Positions 21,222 to 29,918 of a DNA stretch of 64,000 nucleotides are shown piece by piece. Under the pieces are notes generated by a model. The model saw only the letters and a program-made list of their open reading frames with translations, did not search any database and was not told the origin of the DNA. The position numbers and the translations under genes were made by a program. Source of the stretch: Singulisphaera sp. GP187 (lineage in GTDB: Bacteria; Planctomycetota; Phycisphaerae; Phycisphaerales; SM1A02). The stretch spans positions 24,296-88,295 of the forward strand of contig CAMBXO010000012.1 of assembly GCA_945871915.1 (NCBI GenBank), in the 5' to 3' direction. Each line of letters starts with the position of its first letter. Within the stretch, counting starts at the first letter, position 1.

Positions 21222-21227
21222 TACCAT
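21222..21227 (+). promoter_or_regulatory. Candidate -10 box (TACCAT) of the DUF4442 gene
   Basis: TACCAT ends exactly six bases before the ATG at 21234, and no Shine-Dalgarno is visible. This fits a leaderless transcript. Confidence 0.45.
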
Positions 21228-21233
21228 GGTCCA

Positions 21234-21824
21234 ATGCCCGCGACCGATGCCCCAACCGAAGTGCAGCCCGAGGTCGCGCAGCGTCGAACATTCAGCGAAA
21301 CATGCGAGGCATTTATTAGCCGACTGAGTACGCGCAACTGGTTCTGGCAAAAAGTGTGCAGTCTGATCTGGCTTCCCTATGCCTTTCGAAGCGGGATCAC
21401 CTTGCGACGGGCCGGTGAAAATCGTTTCACCGCCGTCTTGCCATTCAATCGTGGCAATCGCAATTGGTACAACGCCATGGCGGGCGCGGCGTTGTTAGGA
21501 AATAGTGAGGTGGCCGCCGGTCTCTTTTTGTTTGGCCGCGTTGGCAGCGATTACATCGTGGTGTGCAAACGCATGGAGTATCGGTTCCTTCGGCCATGCG
21601 TGGGGCCTGCGGTGTACGACATTGTTCCCAAGGCCGATCTGGATGAACTCGTTCGAAATGGCCGTGAATTCAACATTGATCTGGAAATGGATATTCGCCA
21701 GCAGATGAAGGATCACGGCAAAAAGCGGCGCGTGGGCAAGTGCCTGATCACCTTTCATTGCACTCCAAAGAGCATGATGAAGGCTCGGTCGCTTCGCAAA
21801 CTCCTTTCGCTTCGGGGTGATTGA
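21234..21824 (+). CDS. DUF4442 / hotdog-fold thioesterase-like protein
   Basis: 196 residues. The motif FTAVLPFNRGNRNWYNAMAGAALLGNSEVAAGLFL matches the RNWxxxMxxGAL helix of DUF4442 acyl-CoA thioesterase-like proteins of the hotdog fold. A basic C-terminus (KARSLRKLLSLRGD) follows. Likely cytoplasmic and acting on acyl thioesters; the substrate is unknown. It is divergent from the isomerase gene with 59 bp between starts. The following membrane protein gene begins within or just after its end. Confidence 0.75.
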   Translation: MPATDAPTEVQPEVAQRRTFSETCEAFISRLSTRNWFWQKVCSLIWLPYAFRSGITLRRAGENRFTAVLPFNRGNRNWYNAMAGAALLGNSEVAAGLFLFGRVGSDYIVVCKRMEYRFLRPCVGPAVYDIVPKADLDELVRNGREFNIDLEMDIRQQMKDHGKKRRVGKCLITFHCTPKSMMKARSLRKLLSLRGD

Positions 21825-21849
21825 CCCGTTTCGGGCATTGGACAGACCG

Positions 21850-23088
21850 ATGGCGACTGGGCATGCTTCCCGCATGCGTCGCGCCCTTGAGACAACAGGA
21901 TGGGGTCTCTATCTGGCCAGCAGCTGGACATGGTGCATCGGAATGTTTCTGCCCATCCTGCTGCTCCGCTGGTGGGGTTGGCCTGGATTCTTTGCGTTTG
22001 CAATTCCAAATGTGTTGGGATGCATGCTCTTTGGATATGTGCTGACACCCCAAACAAGTCGAATGTGGTGTGAACGCTTTGCCAAACCCATGAGATGGTT
22101 TGCGTGGGCCACGATTGCGTTTCAAGCATGGTTCTTAGTGTGGGCCACCACCGGAATTCCAACGGCCTCTGGTCTTGCAAGTGTGGTGCCAATCATCGCG
22201 TTCGTGTTTCTCTTTTTCCCCGGCGGAAAAAGATTCTGGATCGGAGCAGGATCGTTGGCCTTTCTGGCAAGCATGGTGCTGTTCGCAGTCAATGGAATGG
22301 GATCGCTCGCGGTTGAAGCGCCCGCGGGATCACTTTCAATGGCAAGTCTTGCCTTCGCGGCTCCATGTATCAGCTTTGGATTTCTCCTGTGCCCCTATCT
22401 GGATCCCACCTTTCATCGAGCGCTGCAGCAAAGTCCAAGTCGTCACAGCTTTGCGGTGTTTGGCATTGCATTTCTGCTGCAACTTCTCTTTGCTGCCAGC
22501 ACCTTTGACAATCGAATTGGCGGGCCCCATGTCACCTCCGCGATCTGGATGCAATGGATGATGCAGACCGGCTTCACCATGTGCGCGCTCGTTGCGGTCA
22601 CCGGACCGATTGCTCGAAGTGTCTGGGCCTCTGCACCGGTGGATCCGATGGATCTGTTGATGAAAGCCTCCATGACGCGCCGAATGGTGTGGCTTGTAGG
22701 GGTTCCCGCAATGGCTGCGGTTCTCGGCCCCATTCTGCTGCAAGTGATGACCATTGCCACAAAGGCCAACCCAATCCTGATGCCAGCAGCAGACTTACTG
22801 CACAACGGTGATGTCACGGACTGGTCGGCCGGTGAGGCAACCTATTTGCGGTGGCTCGGTTTGTTTGGCGTGGTGTTCCCCGGGTGGCTGGCCTTGCGGC
22901 TTCGAGGACGCTCGACGGCGACCACATGGGGAACGCTCCTATTTGCCGCGGCCCTTGCCGATCAGGGCATGGTGGGTGCGAGAACCTACTTGTTGTTGAT
23001 CTCCTGCGGGGTCATTTTGATCGTGGCGTTCCTTCCGAGCCAGCCGAGGAATGAAACCAATGAAATAGTCCCTGCGGATTCCCGTTAG
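21850..23088 (+). CDS. Polytopic membrane protein of unknown function
   Basis: About 412 residues with roughly ten hydrophobic segments (for example WCIGMFLPILLLRWWGW, FAFAIPNVLGCMLFGYVL, VVPIIAFVFLFFP, FAVFGIAFLLQLLFAAS, LLLISCGVILIVAFL). No family motif is recognised; the helix pattern could be a transporter-like or sensor membrane core. The start is uncertain: a GTG at 21817 would overlap the upstream stop, while the ATG at 21850 has GGACAG upstream. It follows the DUF4442 gene closely and precedes the DUF1800 gene by 17 bp, so it may be part of either unit. Confidence 0.7.
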   Translation: MATGHASRMRRALETTGWGLYLASSWTWCIGMFLPILLLRWWGWPGFFAFAIPNVLGCMLFGYVLTPQTSRMWCERFAKPMRWFAWATIAFQAWFLVWATTGIPTASGLASVVPIIAFVFLFFPGGKRFWIGAGSLAFLASMVLFAVNGMGSLAVEAPAGSLSMASLAFAAPCISFGFLLCPYLDPTFHRALQQSPSRHSFAVFGIAFLLQLLFAASTFDNRIGGPHVTSAIWMQWMMQTGFTMCALVAVTGPIARSVWASAPVDPMDLLMKASMTRRMVWLVGVPAMAAVLGPILLQVMTIATKANPILMPAADLLHNGDVTDWSAGEATYLRWLGLFGVVFPGWLALRLRGRSTATTWGTLLFAAALADQGMVGARTYLLLISCGVILIVAFLPSQPRNETNEIVPADSR

Positions 23089-23105
23089 CCACCCGGCATT
23101 TCACC

Positions 23106-24605
23106 ATGAAACTCTCCAAAGAACTCAAACCTCTGGACGCAACGGACTTCAATTCCGATTGCGCTCGCCACCTGCTCAATCGAGCTGGGTTTGGTGGCAC
23201 GCCCGAGCAGGTGCAGGCCCTGACCGATCTTGGATTGGTCAAAGCCGTCAATCTGCTGGTGGAATTTGAAGGCCGTACCTATGCGGACAAGGGGGCGGAG
23301 GAATTTGATAAGGACATCATGCGGCCGCCCACGGATCAGGAACGGCAAGCCCGAATTGCTGCGCGTCGATCCAACGATCAGGCTGCACTCGATAAGTTCG
23401 AACGCGAGCGCAATCGGCAACAGGGTGAAGATCGTGAACAGATTCGCGACATGCAGAAGTGGTGGCTGCAACGCATGATCGAGACGCCCCGCCCGCTTGA
23501 GGAAAAAATGACACTCTTTTGGCACGGGCACTTTGCCAATGGCTATCGAACGGTGGAAGAAAGCTGGAACATGTTTCAGCAGAACCAACTCTTTCGACAG
23601 TTTGCCACCGGGAACTTTGCCCACTTGGTACGCAAAGTCATCCGCGATCCTGCCATGATCAAGTATTTGGACAACGATGAAAATAGAAAGGGTCGAGCCA
23701 ACGAAAACCTTGCACGCGAACTGATGGAGTTGTTCACGCTTGGCGAGGGCCGCGGGTACACCGAGAACGACATCAAGGAGGGCGCTCGCGCACTCACGGG
23801 CCTTTCGCTGCGAGATAACGATTCCTACTTTGATGCGTCCACCCACGACGACGGAAGCAAGACCATCTTTGGCTACACCGGCGCATTCGATGGTGACGGA
23901 TTCGTGAATCTGATTCTGGCACGCAAAGAGTGCCCAGAGTTCATCTGCACCAAGCTCTATCGCTTCTTCGTCAACGACTCGCCCGGAGAATTTTCCAAAA
24001 CGCAAAAGGCATTCGTTGCAGAACTTTCTTCGCTCTTTGTCGCCAAGAAAGGTGAACTGAAGCCTGTTCTCAAGGCTCTCTTTAGCAGCGAACACTTTCA
24101 CCACCCGGCCAATCGAGCCGCCATCATCAAGAGTCCCATTCAACTGATCGTGCAATCGGTTCGACAGTTCCACTCGCCCATTCGTTCCCTGAGCGTGCTC
24201 AACAGTGCCTCAGACTTGATGGGGCAACAACTCTTCCAACCACCCAATGTCAAAGGCTGGGATGGCGGCCGCGGATGGATCAACACCAGCACCCTGTTCA
24301 CTCGGCAAAACCTGATGGTGTATCTGCTCACAGGCCGCAGTCCCAAGTCCCAAGAATGGGAAGTGAACAAGGACGGCTTTGATGCCACACATCTTGTGGC
24401 CGCTGCGAAAAAACCTGATGGCAGCGTGTCCATGGAAGATGGCATCGCATGGCTGTTGCGGTGTTCGCTTGCCACGCCACCTCAGACCGAACGCGTGGCC
24501 GATGTTCTGACAAGTCTTCGCAGCCGCAATGTTCCGCTGGACAATCATGGTGTCATTGAGGCACTCTGTCTCATTACCGCAATTCCCGAGTATCAGCTTT
24601 GCTAA
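23106..24605 (+). CDS. DUF1800 family protein
   Basis: 499 residues matching DUF1800: HLLNRAGFGGTPEQVQAL near the N-terminus, WWLQRMIETPRPLEEKMTLFWHGHFANGY, NENLARELMELFTLGEGRGYTENDIKEGARALTGL, TIFGYTGAFDGDG and LFQPPNVKGWDGGRGWINTSTL. There is no clear signal peptide. This family is almost always paired with DUF1501, as here; the pair occurs widely in planctomycetes. Its biochemical role is not established. The next gene begins 10 bp downstream behind AGGAG, so the two are one operon. Confidence 0.92.
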   Translation: MKLSKELKPLDATDFNSDCARHLLNRAGFGGTPEQVQALTDLGLVKAVNLLVEFEGRTYADKGAEEFDKDIMRPPTDQERQARIAARRSNDQAALDKFERERNRQQGEDREQIRDMQKWWLQRMIETPRPLEEKMTLFWHGHFANGYRTVEESWNMFQQNQLFRQFATGNFAHLVRKVIRDPAMIKYLDNDENRKGRANENLARELMELFTLGEGRGYTENDIKEGARALTGLSLRDNDSYFDASTHDDGSKTIFGYTGAFDGDGFVNLILARKECPEFICTKLYRFFVNDSPGEFSKTQKAFVAELSSLFVAKKGELKPVLKALFSSEHFHHPANRAAIIKSPIQLIVQSVRQFHSPIRSLSVLNSASDLMGQQLFQPPNVKGWDGGRGWINTSTLFTRQNLMVYLLTGRSPKSQEWEVNKDGFDATHLVAAAKKPDGSVSMEDGIAWLLRCSLATPPQTERVADVLTSLRSRNVPLDNHGVIEALCLITAIPEYQLC

Positions 24606-24615
24606 AGGAGTCCTC

Positions 24616-25914
24616 ATGTTCGAACTGAACACCCCCTACTCACGCCGCCTGTTCATCCGCCACGGCGTGGCGCTGGCAAGTCTTGCCACCACCGTGCCGG
24701 CGTTCATTCAAAACTCTGCCTTTGGTTTGGTGGCACAAGCGGCCAAGACGCCTGGCCTTGCCGGCATTCCGTCTGAACGCGTGCTGGTGATCGTTCAATT
24801 GGGTGGTGGCAACGACGGCCTGAACACGGTCGTTCCCTACGGAGCTGCAGAATATTTCAAGGCGCGACCCACCATTGGTATTCAGGCGCCAACTGGACAA
24901 GGACGCGGGCAGGCCGGTGCCGCACTTGAACTGGATTCAAAACTTGGAATTGGCTTGCATCCGTCACTTCGAGGTTTCAAAGAACTCATGGATGATGGGC
25001 AACTTGCGGTGCTTCAGGGAGTGGGTTACCCAAACCCCAATCGAAGCCACTTCACCAGCATGGACATTTGGCAGACCGCCAAGAGTGGTGGCAAAGGTGA
25101 TGGATGGATTGGTCGATACTTTGACAACACCTGCCAAGGCACACCATTTCCGGAAGGCGCCATCAGCATTGGTCGAACAGCGCCGCTGGCGATGGCTGGT
25201 TCCATTCAGAAACCGATCAACTTTGAAAGTGCCGATCTGTTTCGGTGGATGGGAAATGATGTCGACAAGGGTATGGAGGCCAGTTACGAAAGCATGAATC
25301 GTGCGGGCGTTCTGCCGGAGACGCCTGAAAAGAGTCAAGCGGCTTTTCTGATGCGGACGGCGCTTGACGCGCAACTGAGCAGCGATCGAATCCGCGCGGC
25401 GGTGAATCGGGAGCCGCTTACGCAGTGGCCCAACTCTGATCTGGCTCGTCAACTCAAAATGGTCGCCGCCATGATTCGAGATGGCATGCAAACGCGTGTG
25501 TACTACACCAGCATCAGTGGCTTTGACACGCACGCCGGACAGTTGGGTGGCCATGCCCGCAATCTTCAACAGGTGGGTGATGCCCTGCTGGCATTTCAGA
25601 ATGAATTGAAATCGCAGCGAAATCAGGATCGCGTGCTCACGCTTGTCTTCAGCGAATTCGGCCGCCGTGTTTCGCAAAATGCAAGCGGTGGCACCGATCA
25701 CGGAACCGCGGCACCGTCCTTTTTGATTGGAACCAATGTGAAGCCCGGCGTGCATGGCAAGCACCCCAGTTTGACTGACCTCGACAACGGCGACTTGAAA
25801 TTTACGCAGGACTTCCGAAGTGTGTACGCAGCCGTTCTTGAAGATTGGCTCAAGACGCCGTCCGCCAAAATTCTGGGTGCCACGTACGCAAAAGCCAAAG
25901 TGCTCAAGGCGTAA
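24616..25914 (+). CDS. DUF1501 family protein with Tat signal
   Basis: 432 residues. The N-terminus has a twin-arginine signal (SRRLFIRHGVALASLATTVPAFI), so it is exported folded. The body fits the DUF1501/alkaline-phosphatase-like family: VLVIVQLGGGNDGLNTVVPYG, LHPSLRGFKELMDDGQLAVLQGVGYPNPNRSHFTSMDIWQTA, SGFDTHAGQLGGHARNLQQVGDALLAF, VFSEFGRRVSQNASGGTDHGTAAPSFLIG. The Asp, His and Asp/His residues expected for metal binding in that superfamily are visible. AAAGGAG precedes the ATG at 24616. It is convergent with the dinG gene, 15 bp apart. Confidence 0.93.
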   Translation: MFELNTPYSRRLFIRHGVALASLATTVPAFIQNSAFGLVAQAAKTPGLAGIPSERVLVIVQLGGGNDGLNTVVPYGAAEYFKARPTIGIQAPTGQGRGQAGAALELDSKLGIGLHPSLRGFKELMDDGQLAVLQGVGYPNPNRSHFTSMDIWQTAKSGGKGDGWIGRYFDNTCQGTPFPEGAISIGRTAPLAMAGSIQKPINFESADLFRWMGNDVDKGMEASYESMNRAGVLPETPEKSQAAFLMRTALDAQLSSDRIRAAVNREPLTQWPNSDLARQLKMVAAMIRDGMQTRVYYTSISGFDTHAGQLGGHARNLQQVGDALLAFQNELKSQRNQDRVLTLVFSEFGRRVSQNASGGTDHGTAAPSFLIGTNVKPGVHGKHPSLTDLDNGDLKFTQDFRSVYAAVLEDWLKTPSAKILGATYAKAKVLKA

Positions 25915-25929
25915 TCCCCGCCTTGGACA

Positions 25930-27948
25930 TCACGACTCTTGATACGGTGGATCGGATTCCTCATCGATCCATTCCGGCACAACGCCTTCGGGAAGCGCCT
26001 CAAGAAATGCACGGCCGTACGACTTGGTGGCAATGCGTGCGTCGAGCACCACCACATTGCCACGATCGGTGCTGCTTCGAATCAGACGACCGAAGCCTTG
26101 GCGAAATCGCAGAATGGCTCGCGGTAACGTGTCCTGACGAAACGGATCGCCGCCGCTGGCGACCACCCGTTCGCTGCGAGCCTTGACCAGTGGCTTGTCA
26201 GGAGGGTCAAACGGCAATCGCGTGATAATGACATTGCGAAGACCCTCGCCGCGCACATCCACGCCTTGCCAAAAACTATTCACGCCAAACAGCACGCTTC
26301 GGGGATCTTCGACAAATTGCTGCAGCATCATCGACCGCGGAAGTTGACGGTTTTGCACCAGCACGGCATGACCCGCTGCTCGCAACGACGGCTCCAGACG
26401 CTTGGCCAGATTCTCCATCGTGGTGGCGTTGGTAAACAACACAAACGCGCCACCGTCGGTTCGGTGAATCTGCGCCCGGATGCGATCTGCCAAGGCCTGC
26501 TCGTATGCAGCATGGTTGGGTTCCGGCATGGTTCGATCGATCAGCAAGCGAACTTGATGCGCAAAATCAAAGGGGCTTCCAAGTTGTGCGCAGACGGCTC
26601 CGTCGAACCCAAGGCGCTGGCCCAAAAGCGAAAAGTCTCCTCGCGTGGTGGCCAGCGTGGCACTGGTCAGCGTGACAGAAATTGGTTTCGAAAAGAGTTG
26701 CTCGCTGAGAATCGGCGCAACATCCACCACCGCCGCCGCAAGCGTCATCATTGGGCGGCTACGGCTTCGGTGGTGCTTGCGACTTTCAATCCAATACACA
26801 CAGCCGCCGAGGGATTGCGTGATCAATTGATCCGCACTGCGAGCGGCCATGTCTGCCCGCTCTGCATAAGCGTTCAGTTCAAATGCATCGGCCTCGTCCT
26901 CTGCTTGTTCCTTCAGCAATCGAAGCGACGCAGCAAGTTCCCACATGGGCTCACTCAAGCCATTGGGAATCGCATCGGGTGTGGTCACACGGCGCTCGCC
27001 AGCCCCATCGCCAGTTTTTCTGGACTGCATCAGCAAATCAATCGCCATGCCTTCCATGGCGTGTTCACACCGTTCCACCAGACGCATGGCCGCTTCCACC
27101 TGCACCTCCGCGCCAGTCTTCAGACGCAATTGAGGTAAAAATCCTTTGCCACCATGTGCGAGCAACGCTCGAAGAAAGTGCTGTACAGCAGCTTCGGAAA
27201 GTTTGATGCCAAAGTGCTCGCTGGCCACATCCTCCAGTTCGTGGGCTTCGTCCAGAATCACATGTTGGTAATCCGGCAACAAACCATGGCCACGCATTCG
27301 CAATGCGAGATCGCTGAAGAACAGCGCGTGATTGCAAATCAGCAGGTCGGCATTCTCCATTCGCCTGCGAGCGGATTGATAGAAACACTGGTCATAGGTT
27401 GGGCACTTGCGACCCATGCAATTGTGTGAATCGCTCTGCGATTGCTCCCAGACTGCTTCACCGGGATGCACCGGAAGCGACCCAAGCGAACCATCCTGTG
27501 TGGTGGTTGACCACTCCTCCAGTTGATGGAGTGCGTGCCGCTCCGACTCATTGAAGAACAGGCGATCGTGACGCTTGCCCGCAAGTCGAAGCCGCCGCAA
27601 ACTGACATAGTTGTTCCGGCCCTTCACCAGGACCGCGCTAAATTCATCGGTGGCCACTGCACGCAACAGCGGAATGTCTCGGTCGATCAGTTGCTCCTGC
27701 AGACTGATGGTGTGCGTGGCCACCACCACGCGTTCACGCTTCTCCACAATGTGCCGGATCGCGGGAATGAGATAGGCGAAACTTTTCCCAACGCCCGTCC
27801 CCGCTTCGACCATCAAACGCCCCTTGCGCTGCAAAGTGTCCTCGACCAATCTTGCCATCTCCACTTGTTGAGGTCGGAACTCAAACCCCTGCAGGCGGCG
27901 AGCCAGTGGGCCGGTCTCGCTCAGGATGGAATGGGCTTCAAGTGACAC
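25930..27948 (-). CDS. dinG: DinG/XPD-type superfamily 2 DNA helicase
   Basis: 672 residues. Walker A is MVEAGTGVGKSFAYLIPAI near residue 50, the DEAH box is VILDEAHELEDVASEH, and motif VI is ILRFRQGFGRLIRSSTDRGNVVVLDARI. The iron-sulfur region has CMGRKCPTYDQC (three cysteines) followed by NADLLICNHALFFSDLALR. The first cluster cysteine, normally in KGRxNYLC, is a serine here (KGRNNYVSLRR), so a canonical four-cysteine cluster is in doubt. Likely role: unwinding R-loops, G-quadruplexes or repair intermediates. The start is GTG at 27948, with TACGCT seven bases upstream and no Shine-Dalgarno. Confidence 0.9.
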   Translation of the reverse strand: MSLEAHSILSETGPLARRLQGFEFRPQQVEMARLVEDTLQRKGRLMVEAGTGVGKSFAYLIPAIRHIVEKRERVVVATHTISLQEQLIDRDIPLLRAVATDEFSAVLVKGRNNYVSLRRLRLAGKRHDRLFFNESERHALHQLEEWSTTTQDGSLGSLPVHPGEAVWEQSQSDSHNCMGRKCPTYDQCFYQSARRRMENADLLICNHALFFSDLALRMRGHGLLPDYQHVILDEAHELEDVASEHFGIKLSEAAVQHFLRALLAHGGKGFLPQLRLKTGAEVQVEAAMRLVERCEHAMEGMAIDLLMQSRKTGDGAGERRVTTPDAIPNGLSEPMWELAASLRLLKEQAEDEADAFELNAYAERADMAARSADQLITQSLGGCVYWIESRKHHRSRSRPMMTLAAAVVDVAPILSEQLFSKPISVTLTSATLATTRGDFSLLGQRLGFDGAVCAQLGSPFDFAHQVRLLIDRTMPEPNHAAYEQALADRIRAQIHRTDGGAFVLFTNATTMENLAKRLEPSLRAAGHAVLVQNRQLPRSMMLQQFVEDPRSVLFGVNSFWQGVDVRGEGLRNVIITRLPFDPPDKPLVKARSERVVASGGDPFRQDTLPRAILRFRQGFGRLIRSSTDRGNVVVLDARIATKSYGRAFLEALPEGVVPEWIDEESDPPYQES

Positions 27949-27955
27949 AGGTTGC

Positions 27956-27961
27956 AGCGTA
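27956..27961 (-). promoter_or_regulatory. Candidate -10 box (TACGCT) of dinG
   Basis: TACGCT on the reverse strand ends seven bases before the GTG at 27948. The same hexamer precedes pheT. Confidence 0.4.
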
Positions 27962-27993
27962 GTCGCACATGACTGGGCATTCGTCTGCCTGAC

Positions 27994-28731
27994 TCAGTCG
28001 CTTGAAAGATCCGTTGCCCCGAGTGGTTTGCGAGCCGGAAGCCCCTGATCGCGTGGGTAAATGCGTACGGTCTTGGCCATCTTTCGAATGGCCACAATGG
28101 TTCCCGTTGGAGTTCGAAGTGTGGTCTCCACCTCGCCCGAAAGTTCCTTCAGCGCACGAACCGCTTGTTTGAGTTCTTCAGGAGTCTTTTCGCCTTTCAT
28201 CGCAAGCAGCAGACCGTTCACCTTCACCAGCGGCAAGGCCAGCTCAATCAAGGTTGCCAAGCCACCAACTGCTCGACAGACGGCGACATCAAAACTCTCT
28301 CGTAAGCCAAGCCGAAAGTCCGCCAACTCTTCGGCGCGCGCCAATCGAACGGTGACATTGGAAAGGTGAAGCAGGGCCACCACTTCTTCCAGAAATCTCG
28401 CCTTCTTTCCTACGCTCTCAACCAATGTGACCTGCACAGCGGGAAGTGCAATCGCTAACGGAATGCCGGGGAAACCACCGCCCGAACCCAAATCCACGAC
28501 GGTGGCCGCGGATGCCGAAACAAGAAACGGCACCAGCGAAAGGCTGTCAGCGGCATGTCGTACCCACGCCTGCGCGGGATCTCGAATGCCGGTGAGATTG
28601 AACCGTTCATTGGCTTCAAGCAGCGCGTCCAAGTGAAGGGCGAGCTGCTCTTGATCACCCGGCTCAAGCTCAATGTGCTGCGCCGCGAGCGCGTCGTGAA
28701 ATTCCTGTGGAGGTACACCAACGCGAGTCAT
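27994..28731 (-). CDS. rsmG: 16S rRNA (guanine-527-N7) methyltransferase
   Basis: 245 residues, an SAM-dependent enzyme modifying G527 of 16S rRNA (loss confers low-level streptomycin resistance in model bacteria). Motif I is VVDLGSGGGFPGIPLAIALP, then VTLVESVGKKARFLEEV, ARAEELADFR and FDVAVCRAVGGLATLIELALPLVKVNGLLLAMKGE. NLTGIRDPAQAWVRHAADSL is the family N-terminal signature. The ATG at 28731 overlaps the rodA stop by four bases (ATGA), so it is translated with rodA as the third gene of mrdA-rodA-rsmG. Confidence 0.95.
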   Translation of the reverse strand: MTRVGVPPQEFHDALAAQHIELEPGDQEQLALHLDALLEANERFNLTGIRDPAQAWVRHAADSLSLVPFLVSASAATVVDLGSGGGFPGIPLAIALPAVQVTLVESVGKKARFLEEVVALLHLSNVTVRLARAEELADFRLGLRESFDVAVCRAVGGLATLIELALPLVKVNGLLLAMKGEKTPEELKQAVRALKELSGEVETTLRTPTGTIVAIRKMAKTVRIYPRDQGLPARKPLGATDLSSD

Positions 28732-29918
28732 GCGACCGCTCCCAACGCCTCGATGCCTCGTGGTCGGCGCATCGCAAGATTCATCAGCAATCCGGTAGCA
28801 ATCCACAACGCCACCAAACTGCTTCCGCCGTAACTCACAAAGGGCAGCGTGACGCCGGTAATCGGAAGCACGCCAAGCGTCATGCCAGTGTTAATCACCA
28901 TTTGACCCGCAAAGGTAGCGGCGATTCCGATGCACACCAGCCTTGAGAAACTGTCGCGGGCATACAGTGCTATCAACAAGGCCCCCAGCGCGTACACCAG
29001 CCCGCAACCCCATGTGATCAGGCCGCCCACAAAACCCCACCGACAGCAAATCACCGCAAAGATCATGTCGTTGTGTTCTTCGGGTAGCCGATTGTGGCGA
29101 ACCAACGCGCGGGCTTGATCAGCGCCCATACCCATCAATCCGCCGCTGCCCACCAGCGTCATGGCCCGATCCGCCTGAAAGCCAATGTCTCTGGCGTAGC
29201 GATCATCTCCATTCAATTGTGCCCACAACGCATCGACCCGCTCGCGTTGATGAGACTTGAGAAACGGATAACTCACGGGAGCCAGCATCGCCACGCCAAG
29301 AATCAGATAGGCAACATGTCGCTTGCGAGCACCCGACGCAAGCACCATGGCCACCACGGCCGGAGCCAACATGAGTGCGGTGCCAAGGTCTGGTTCCACC
29401 AGAATCAGCAACATGGGCGGCGCCGCCATGGCGAATGGCACAATGAATCCCTTGAACTTTCGAATCTGTTCTGCCGAGCGAATCCACTGCGCTAACGCAA
29501 ACACCACCGCAATTTTGGCAATTTCACTTGGCTGAAAATCAAAAACCTGCAAACTGATCCACCGGCGAGCACCGTTCTTGGGTCGCACGAGCCACTCCGG
29601 AATTCCTGGAATCAAAACAAACAGCAGCAGCGCAAGGCTTAGAAAGTAAAGCGGCCACGCCGCCTTGGCCAGTTGCCGTGCATTGGGTAGACACACCGCC
29701 GCCGCAGCGAGAATGCCAACAAGAGCGAACACCGCCTGCCGCTTGGCAAGTCCAGGTTCTGTGGTGCCAATGGCCAACACACCAATCACGCTCAACATGG
29801 CCGCGCCGATCACGGACACCCAGCCAACATGAAGCCACATCACGCCACCTCGACCGTGACGAGAAATCTGCACGCTGTCTCCTCGCGGAGAAAGAGTTCC
29901 AGCAATCAGGCCGCTCAT
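28728..29918 (-). CDS. rodA: RodA-type SEDS peptidoglycan glycosyltransferase
   Basis: 396 residues with about ten membrane helices. SEDS features: GARRWISLQVFDFQPSEIAKIAVVFALA, LILVEPDLGTALMLAP (the essential aspartate in EPDLGTA), RLPEEHNDMIFAVI, and INTGMTLGVLPITGVTLPFVSYGGSSLVA at the C-terminus. It polymerises glycan strands for elongation together with PBP2. The start overlaps the upstream mrdA stop by four bases. RodA rather than FtsW is favoured because of the cognate PBP2 gene directly upstream. Confidence 0.95.
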   Translation of the reverse strand: MSGLIAGTLSPRGDSVQISRHGRGGVMWLHVGWVSVIGAAMLSVIGVLAIGTTEPGLAKRQAVFALVGILAAAAVCLPNARQLAKAAWPLYFLSLALLLFVLIPGIPEWLVRPKNGARRWISLQVFDFQPSEIAKIAVVFALAQWIRSAEQIRKFKGFIVPFAMAAPPMLLILVEPDLGTALMLAPAVVAMVLASGARKRHVAYLILGVAMLAPVSYPFLKSHQRERVDALWAQLNGDDRYARDIGFQADRAMTLVGSGGLMGMGADQARALVRHNRLPEEHNDMIFAVICCRWGFVGGLITWGCGLVYALGALLIALYARDSFSRLVCIGIAATFAGQMVINTGMTLGVLPITGVTLPFVSYGGSSLVALWIATGLLMNLAMRRPRGIEALGAVA

